Shown: piece after piece, positions 58,756-64,000 of the stretch
How positions within the stretch are numbered: the first letter of the stretch is position 1
How the letters are laid out: every line of letters starts with the position of its first letter
Origin: Azospirillum halopraeferens DSM 3675
GTDB taxonomy: Bacteria; Pseudomonadota; Alphaproteobacteria; Azospirillales; Azospirillaceae
Assembly (NCBI RefSeq): GCF_000429625.1
Contig: NZ_KE386928.1
Location: 39,913-103,912, forward strand
Length of the DNA stretch: 64,000 nt
Direction: 5' to 3'
Notes under the pieces: model-generated
Seen by the model: only the letters and a program-made list of their open reading frames with translations
What the model was told of the DNA's origin: nothing
The model's database searches: none
Made by a program: the position numbers and the translations under genes

Positions 58756-60188
58756 CGGGAAGCCCGGCCACCGCCGCCGTGCTGGCGCATCCGGCGTTCG
58801 CGCGGGTGAAGGACCTGGTGATCGAACGCACCGGGCTGGCCTATTACCTGGACAAGGACGCTGCCCTGGCCGAGCGGGTGCGGCGCCGGCTGGACGCCCT
58901 GGCGCTGGCCGACGTCGGTGCCTATGCCGGGCTGCTGGCGGGCGGCGGCGCCGGCGCCGGCGAGTTCCAGGCGCTGATCGACGAGATCACTGTCGGTGAG
59001 ACCTTCTTCTTCCGCTACCGGGAGCAGTTCGAGGCGTTGCGCGCCGTGGTCGTGCCCGAATGCCTGCGCCGCAACGCGGCCTCGCGGACGCTGCGGGTGT
59101 GGAGTGCCGGTTGCTCCACCGGGGCCGAGCCCTATTCGGTGGAGATCCTGCTGCGCCGCCATTTCGCCGTCGAACTGGAGGGCTGGCAGGTGTCCATCAT
59201 CGGCACCGACATCAACCGCGGCTTTCTGCGTCAGGCGAACGACGGGGTGTACGGCGATTGGGCCCTGCGCGGCGTGACGCCGGACGTGCGCGCCGCCTGT
59301 TTCGACCCCGGCCCCGCCGGCACCCGGGTCCTGAAGCCGGAATTCCGCCGGTGGACGCGCTTCGGCTATTTCAACCTCAGCACCGGCACGCTGCCGTCCT
59401 GGACGGACGGGCTGGCCGGCTTCGACATCGTGCTTTGCCGCAACGTCATGATCTACTTCGACGAGGCGACCCGCCTGCGGCTGATCCGTGGCCTGCACGA
59501 CGTGATCGCCGACGGCGGCTGGCTGTTCGTCGGGCACGCCGAGGCGGGGTTGGAACTGACCTCGCCCTTCATCTCCGTCGCCGTCCCCGGCGCCACCCTC
59601 TACCGCAAGCCGCCGCAGGTGCCGGTGGCGATGCCGACGCCGGTCGCCGGCCCGGAAGCGCGGGAGGCCACGCCACCCGCTGCGGCCCCGCAGCCGGCAC
59701 CGGCACGGCCGGTCACGTCCCCGGAGGAGCCATCGCCGCCACCGCCCGCGGCCGCCGATCTTCCGGCACCCGGCGACGCGGTACCGACTCTGGACGATCT
59801 GGTCGCCCTGGCCGACCGCGGCGACTGGACGGCCGCGCTCGACGCCTGCGAGGCGCTGGTGGACGCCGTGCCCACCAGCGCGGCGGCCCATTTCTACCGC
59901 GGCCTGATCGAGGACCATCTGGGCGTCGGCGATCCCGGCGCCGCCTTTCGCCGCGCCCTCTACCTGGACCAGGGGCTGGCGCTCGCCCATTACCACCTGG
60001 CGCTGGTGCACTGGCGTCGCGGCCAGATGGAGCCGGCGCGCCGCCACTTCCGCAACGCCCGACTGGCGCTGGTCGGCCACGACCCCGGCGAGTCCGTCGC
60101 CTTCGGCCGCGGCCTGAGCGTGCGTGAGCTGGCGGCGATGCTCGACCTGTGGCTGCCCGGCCGCGGCGGGCGCGGCGGTGCGCCATGA
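58752..60188 (+). CDS. CheR methyltransferase with C-terminal TPR domain (WspC-like)
   Basis: A 478-residue protein with an N-terminal CheR domain (VKDLVIERTGLAYY, ITVGETFFFRYREQFEALR, the SAM motif VWSAGCSTGAEPYSVEILL, DIVLCRNVMIYFD), a Pro/Ala-rich linker (about 290-350) and a C-terminal TPR region (DWTAALDACEALVDAVPTSA, AAHFYRGLIEDHLG, LALAHYHLALVHWRRGQMEP). WspC and FrzF have this same CheR-TPR fusion. It methylates receptor glutamates. It overlaps both neighbours by four bases. Confidence 0.93.
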   Translation: MTGSPATAAVLAHPAFARVKDLVIERTGLAYYLDKDAALAERVRRRLDALALADVGAYAGLLAGGGAGAGEFQALIDEITVGETFFFRYREQFEALRAVVVPECLRRNAASRTLRVWSAGCSTGAEPYSVEILLRRHFAVELEGWQVSIIGTDINRGFLRQANDGVYGDWALRGVTPDVRAACFDPGPAGTRVLKPEFRRWTRFGYFNLSTGTLPSWTDGLAGFDIVLCRNVMIYFDEATRLRLIRGLHDVIADGGWLFVGHAEAGLELTSPFISVAVPGATLYRKPPQVPVAMPTPVAGPEAREATPPAAAPQPAPARPVTSPEEPSPPPPAAADLPAPGDAVPTLDDLVALADRGDWTAALDACEALVDAVPTSAAAHFYRGLIEDHLGVGDPGAAFRRALYLDQGLALAHYHLALVHWRRGQMEPARRHFRNARLALVGHDPGESVAFGRGLSVRELAAMLDLWLPGRGGRGGAP

Positions 60189-60769
60189 GCGATGCCGGCC
60201 GCATCGACTGGGAAGCCCTGCGCCGCCGCCTGGCGCGGGGGCGCGCCGCCTTCCACGACGCCGTGGCCGGCCGCGGGCCGTGGGCGGAGGACCTGCTGGA
60301 CCGCCGCACCGCCGAACTGGCGCGCCGCCCCGACGACGAGGCGGATGCCGCACCACGGGTCCGCCTGCTGCTGGGGCGCGGCGCCACCGGACGCTACGCG
60401 CTGGAGGTGCGGCACGTGTCGCGGGTGCAGCCGGTCGTTCGCTGGACGCCGGTGCCGGGGGCACCGTCCCACCTTCTGGGGCTGATCACCGTGGCCGGGC
60501 GGGTGCTGCGGCTGTTCGACACCGACCGGCTGTGCGGTGCGCCGCCGGGCCTGGACGGAATCCCCGGAGGATTTGCCGTTCTGCTGCGCGGCCACCGCAA
60601 GGCGCCGGTCGCTCTGCGCCTGCGGGGCGTCGAGGCGGTGGAGGAGCTGCGCGCCGACCGGCTGCGGCCGCGGCAGGGGGACGGGTCGGCTTACGTGAAG
60701 GCGCTGGGCGACGACGGGCTGGTGCTGCTCGACGCCGAGGCCATCGTGAAGGAACTGGACGGGGACTGA
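60185..60769 (+). CDS. Second CheW-like coupling protein (WspD position)
   Basis: A 194-residue protein with an N-terminal helical extension (IDWEALRRRLARGRAAFHDA) and a CheW domain (YALEVRHVSRVQPVVRWTPV, HLLGLITVAGRVLRLFDTDR, VALRLRGVEAVEEL). The N-terminal extension is typical of WspD. It overlaps cheR by four bases and ends 6 bases before the receptor gene. Confidence 0.88.
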   Translation: MSDAGRIDWEALRRRLARGRAAFHDAVAGRGPWAEDLLDRRTAELARRPDDEADAAPRVRLLLGRGATGRYALEVRHVSRVQPVVRWTPVPGAPSHLLGLITVAGRVLRLFDTDRLCGAPPGLDGIPGGFAVLLRGHRKAPVALRLRGVEAVEELRADRLRPRQGDGSAYVKALGDDGLVLLDAEAIVKELDGD

Positions 60770-60775
60770 GAACCG

Positions 60776-62452
60776 ATGAGACTGACGGTCGCGCAAAAGC
60801 TGGCCCTGGCGTTCGTGCTCGTGAGCGCGTTCGCCCTGGCGCCTATCGCCTACCAGTTCCGGCAGTTCGAGCATGCCTTCACCATCATCCGCGTCATCGC
60901 CACCGACGATGTCGGCGCGGCGGAGCTGTTGCAGGAGATCACCACCTCCCAGGCGTTGCTGCGCGGCCGGCGCGACGCGGCCTTCATGGAAGCGGTCATG
61001 GCCCGTTCGGAGGGGCGGCCGGTGGACGTCGCGCCTCTGCGGCAGGGCTACGACGCCATTGCGAACCGCGACCTCGAGACGCTTCAGGAGCTGATCCGGT
61101 TGACCGATGCCCAGGCGCGGGATCCCGCGTCGCACGCACGCGGCGTCGTGTGGCAGGAGTTCAGCTCGTTCGCCCGCGACCTGGACCGTGGCATGCGTGA
61201 GGCCATGGCGCTGGGCCAGAGGATCTTCGTTCTGCTCGACGACGGGCGGCTGGACGAGGCGATCGCGCTGCGACCCAGCCTGAACGCCATGCGCGACGCC
61301 ATGGATTCCCGGATGGACCAGGCCAACAGCCTTCTCGGGCGGCTCACCGCGGCGGGCCGGGAGCGCATCGCGGAGATCCATGAGGAGATGGTGCGTTCCG
61401 CCCTGCTGGCCACGGTCGGGCTGCTGGCGGCGGCGCTGGCCATCGCCTTCCTCATCGGCCGCTCCATCACCGGGCGCCTGGGCCGCGCCATCGCCGCCGT
61501 CCGCCAGATCGGCGAGGGTGACCTGACACGGCGCGTCGCCATCACCGGCAACGACGAGCTGGCGGCGCTGGGCGGCCATCTCAACTCCATGGCCGAAGGG
61601 CTGCGGTCCATATCGCAGGGTGTGCGCGGCGCGGCGGAGAACGTGCACGCCGCCACGGCACAGATCCGCGCCTCCACCCAGCAGCAGGCGGCCAGCGTGG
61701 CCGAGCAACTCGCCGCGGTGGAGGAGACCATGGCGACGCTGTCGGAGATCACCGCGTCGGGTGCCCAGATCTCCAAGCGCGCCCAGGATGTGGCGGCGGG
61801 GGCCCAGAACGCGTCCGCCTCGTCCAACTCCGGCCTGAAGGCGGTGGACGACACCATCCAGGCCATGGACGCCATCCGCGAGCAGGCGGAGACCGTGGCC
61901 GAGACCATCGTCATGCTGTCCGAACGCACCCAGGCGATCAGCGACATCATCGTCACCGTCAACGACATCGCCGAGCGCAGCCATCTGCTGGCCCTCAACG
62001 CCGCCATCGAGGCGGCGGCGGCGGGCGAGCACGGCCGCACCTTCTCGGTCGTTGCGGCGGAGATCAAGAGTCTGGCCGATCAGGCCAAGGACGCCACCGC
62101 CCAGGTCCGCTCCAACCTCTCGGAAATCCAGCAGGGGATCAACGCCTCCGTCATGCTGACCGAGGAGGCGGTCAAGCGCGTCGCCGCCGGCAAGCGGCAG
62201 AGCGACGCCACCCAGTCGACCATCCGCCAGATGGCCGACAACATCCAGGAGAGCGTGCTGGCCTTCCAGCAGATCGTCGCCGGCACCAACCAGCAGCAGA
62301 TCGGCCTGGAACAGGTGATCCAGGCGCTTCAGAACATCCGCCAGGCGAGCACCCAGACGGCGGCCGGCACCCGCCAGCTCGAAGGGGCGGCGGCCAACCT
62401 CAACGACCTCGGCCAGGGTCTGGTCGAGGCGGTCAGGAACTACCGCGTGTGA
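60776..62452 (+). CDS. Methyl-accepting chemotaxis protein (WspA-like)
   Basis: A 558-residue receptor: TM1 at about 8-28, a periplasmic four-helix-type sensor domain (about 29-203), TM2 at about 206-226 (LLATVGLLAAALAIAFLIGR), HAMP, and a signalling domain with the tip SHLLALNAAIEAAAAGEHGR, followed by SVVAAEIKSLADQ. The tip variant RSHLLALNAAIEA resembles WspA-type receptors. No C-terminal CheR/CheB pentapeptide is present. The cluster would respond to an unknown envelope or surface cue. Confidence 0.94.
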   Translation: MRLTVAQKLALAFVLVSAFALAPIAYQFRQFEHAFTIIRVIATDDVGAAELLQEITTSQALLRGRRDAAFMEAVMARSEGRPVDVAPLRQGYDAIANRDLETLQELIRLTDAQARDPASHARGVVWQEFSSFARDLDRGMREAMALGQRIFVLLDDGRLDEAIALRPSLNAMRDAMDSRMDQANSLLGRLTAAGRERIAEIHEEMVRSALLATVGLLAAALAIAFLIGRSITGRLGRAIAAVRQIGEGDLTRRVAITGNDELAALGGHLNSMAEGLRSISQGVRGAAENVHAATAQIRASTQQQAASVAEQLAAVEETMATLSEITASGAQISKRAQDVAAGAQNASASSNSGLKAVDDTIQAMDAIREQAETVAETIVMLSERTQAISDIIVTVNDIAERSHLLALNAAIEAAAAGEHGRTFSVVAAEIKSLADQAKDATAQVRSNLSEIQQGINASVMLTEEAVKRVAAGKRQSDATQSTIRQMADNIQESVLAFQQIVAGTNQQQIGLEQVIQALQNIRQASTQTAAGTRQLEGAAANLNDLGQGLVEAVRNYRV

Positions 62453-64000
62453 TCGACATCCGGCAGCGGCTGCTCGCCGCCTTCGAACTCGAACACAAGG
62501 AACACCTGGCGGAACTCCGCCAGGCCCTGCGGGCCGCCGCCGCCGGCGGCGGACCGGGGCCCGACCTGGACGAGATGCACCGCCGCGCCCACAGCCTGAA
62601 GGGCGCGGCGCGGGCCGTCGATCTGCCCGCGGTGGAAGCGGTGGCGCATCGGCTGGAGTCCGTGTTCCTGGCGGTGCAGGCGGGTCGCGCGGCGCTGGGC
62701 GGGCCGGTGTCGGACATCATGTTCCGCGCGCTGGACGCCATCGAGGACATCGCCGCCGCCGCCGCCCGCGGCGAGACGCCGGAGGCGCCGCCCGAGCTGC
62801 TGGACACGCTGGAGGATCTGGGGGGCAACGCCGTCCTGCCGGTCGGGCCGCGGCACGCGGCGGCCGAGCCCGCCCCGCCCGGCGGCGCGGCGGCGCCCGC
62901 GCGGTCCGACACGGTGTGGCGGGCATCGTCGCGGCGGCCCCGGCTGGTGCGCATCAACTCCGGGACCCTCGGCCATTTCGTCGAGACCGCGGCGGCCCTG
63001 CTGCCGGAGGTCGAACGCCAGGGAGAGGTGGCGGCGGACCTGGCGCGTCTGCGGGCGGACATGCGCGCCCTGGACCGGCAATGGCACCGCCTGCGCCGCA
63101 GCCTGGAGCCGCGCCGCGGCCGCGATGCACCGGCTCCGGCGGTGGCGGCGCTGCCGGGATATCTGGATGCCTTCCAGCAGCGGCTGCGCGCCGTCGGCGA
63201 CCTGGCCGAGCGGGCGGCGCAGGCCCAGCGCCGCGGCCATTGGAGCCTGAAGCTGTGGGGCGGCACGCTGCAGGACGACGTGCGACGGCTGCGCATGGTG
63301 CCCGCCGACACCCAGTTCGGCGACCTCGGCCGCATGGTGCGCGAACTGGCGCGCGGCCAGGGCAAGGAACTGGAGGTGGACGTGCGCGGCCTCGACACCG
63401 AGGCCGACCGGGAGGTGCTGCAGCAACTCAAGGACCCCGTCGTCCACCTCGTGCGCAACGCCGTCGGCCACGGCATCGAAATGCCCGGGGATCGTCTGGA
63501 CGCCGGCAAACGGGCGGCCGGCCGCATCGCCGTGACGGTCTCCACCGTGGCCGGGCGCCTGCGTATGACGGTGGAGGATGACGGCCGCGGCCTCGACCTC
63601 GCGGCCATCGCCCGCACCGCCGTGGAGCGCGGCCTCCTGAGTGAGGAGGAGGCGGAGGAGGCGTCGCCGGAACGGCTGTTGGCCATCGTCCTGGAACCGG
63701 GTTTCTCCACCGCCGGTGCCGTGACCGAGTTGTCGGGCCGCGGCATGGGCCTGTCGATCGTGCGCGAGGCGGTGCGGCGTCTTCAGGGAAACCTGACCAT
63801 CGCGCCCCGCGACGGCGGCGGCACCGTGGTGACCGTGTCGGCTCCCATCCTGCTGTCCACGCAGCGCCTGCTGTTCGTCGCCGTCGCCGGTCAGGTGCTG
63901 GCGTTGCCCGGCACGGCGGTGTCCCGGATGCACCGGGTGGAGGCATCGGCTGTCGTCGCCGTCGCCGGCACGCCGATGCTGCACCTTGACGGGGAGGACC
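62449..64000 (+). CDS. CheA histidine kinase (partial at the right edge)
   Basis: Starts at a GTG overlapping the receptor stop (GTGA) and runs off the window after 517 codons. It has an N-terminal Hpt (MHRRAHSLKGAARAVDLPAV, His phosphorylation site near residue 47), a P3 dimerisation helix, and the HATPase elements HLVRNAVGHGIEMPGDR (N box), VEDDGRGLDL (G1) and GFSTAGAVTELSGRGMGLSI (F/G2), then the start of the CheW-like P5 domain (LLFVAVAGQVLALPG). No P2 domain is seen. A C-terminal receiver (as in WspE) would lie beyond the edge. Confidence 0.93.
   Translation, partial: MIDIRQRLLAAFELEHKEHLAELRQALRAAAAGGGPGPDLDEMHRRAHSLKGAARAVDLPAVEAVAHRLESVFLAVQAGRAALGGPVSDIMFRALDAIEDIAAAAARGETPEAPPELLDTLEDLGGNAVLPVGPRHAAAEPAPPGGAAAPARSDTVWRASSRRPRLVRINSGTLGHFVETAAALLPEVERQGEVAADLARLRADMRALDRQWHRLRRSLEPRRGRDAPAPAVAALPGYLDAFQQRLRAVGDLAERAAQAQRRGHWSLKLWGGTLQDDVRRLRMVPADTQFGDLGRMVRELARGQGKELEVDVRGLDTEADREVLQQLKDPVVHLVRNAVGHGIEMPGDRLDAGKRAAGRIAVTVSTVAGRLRMTVEDDGRGLDLAAIARTAVERGLLSEEEAEEASPERLLAIVLEPGFSTAGAVTELSGRGMGLSIVREAVRRLQGNLTIAPRDGGGTVVTVSAPILLSTQRLLFVAVAGQVLALPGTAVSRMHRVEASAVVAVAGTPMLHLDGED

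Noticed and set aside
1..64000. tRNA, rRNA genes or CRISPR arrays
   Set aside because: No cloverleaf-like sequence, rRNA segment or regularly spaced short repeat was noticed on reading; a tRNA search program would be needed to exclude tRNAs fully.

Overview
The window is GC-rich DNA in the style of a nitrogen-fixing alphaproteobacterium, most likely Rhodospirillales/Azospirillaceae. This inference rests on gene content (a molybdenum nif cluster with nif-specific ferredoxin III and the NifX-associated small proteins, a BamF-type DUF3035 lipoprotein, DUF29 and DUF1640 proteins, a PhaJ hydratase, a Wsp-like chemosensory cluster) and on codon style. No 16S rRNA or other species marker is present, and I saw no tRNA, rRNA or CRISPR array.

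Layout. 1-4.3 kb is an accessory edge: two translationally coupled P-loop ATPases (one with a winged helix and a tandem TPR array running off the left edge) and an Rpn-type PD-(D/E)XK nuclease. 4.3-8.6 kb holds xseA, purD and a secreted serine hydrolase with an extra C-terminal Tudor/Agenet-like module. 8.6-15.8 kb is a catabolic island: DUF1537 sugar-acid kinase, RuBisCO-like protein, VOC protein, a complete TRAP transporter and a divergent LacI-type regulator. The kinase plus RuBisCO-like pair resembles 3-oxo-isoapionate (D-apiose/apionate) catabolism. 15.8-17.1 kb is an ArsR-SRPBCC-GFA operon behind a near-textbook promoter whose spacer carries a perfect inverted-repeat operator. 17.1-41.5 kb is mostly housekeeping: tadA, dodecin, a pseudouridine synthase, rsmD, sugE, a GH13 amylase/trehalose-synthase-like enzyme, a divergent Nramp transporter, nhaA, a STAS protein, mutL, pgi, an M16 peptidase pair, bamF-like, lspA, ileS, a cyclase, pyrE, DUF29, ribF and phaJ.

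41.7-56.4 kb is the nif region, all nif genes on the minus strand. nifHDK is driven by a sigma-54 promoter with two NifA-type upstream sites and ends in a strong terminator. nifENX plus the NifX-associated genes and fdxB has its own sigma-54 promoter, also with two NifA-type sites. Between nifK and nifE lies a patch of non-nif genes: a FitA/VapC pair with a frameshifted toxin, flanked by 30-bp direct repeats derived from the nifHDK terminator; a Fic protein; a DUF2000/AraC divergent pair; and a Tat-type beta-carbonic-anhydrase-like protein. Just beyond fdxB is a degraded TorS-like sensor whose kinase core is missing and whose Hpt domain is out of frame.

56.4-64 kb has a helical protein of unknown function and then, divergently, cheW-cheR(TPR)-cheW-mcp-cheA, the gene complement of Wsp/Che3-type alternative chemosensory systems, cut by the right edge inside cheA. 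A 124-bp repeat occurs twice in opposite orientation (28.4 and 41.7 kb, 120/124 identical) and a CCCTCCCCCGC-type palindrome occurs twice (34.7 and 55.1 kb, the latter between nifH and nifD).
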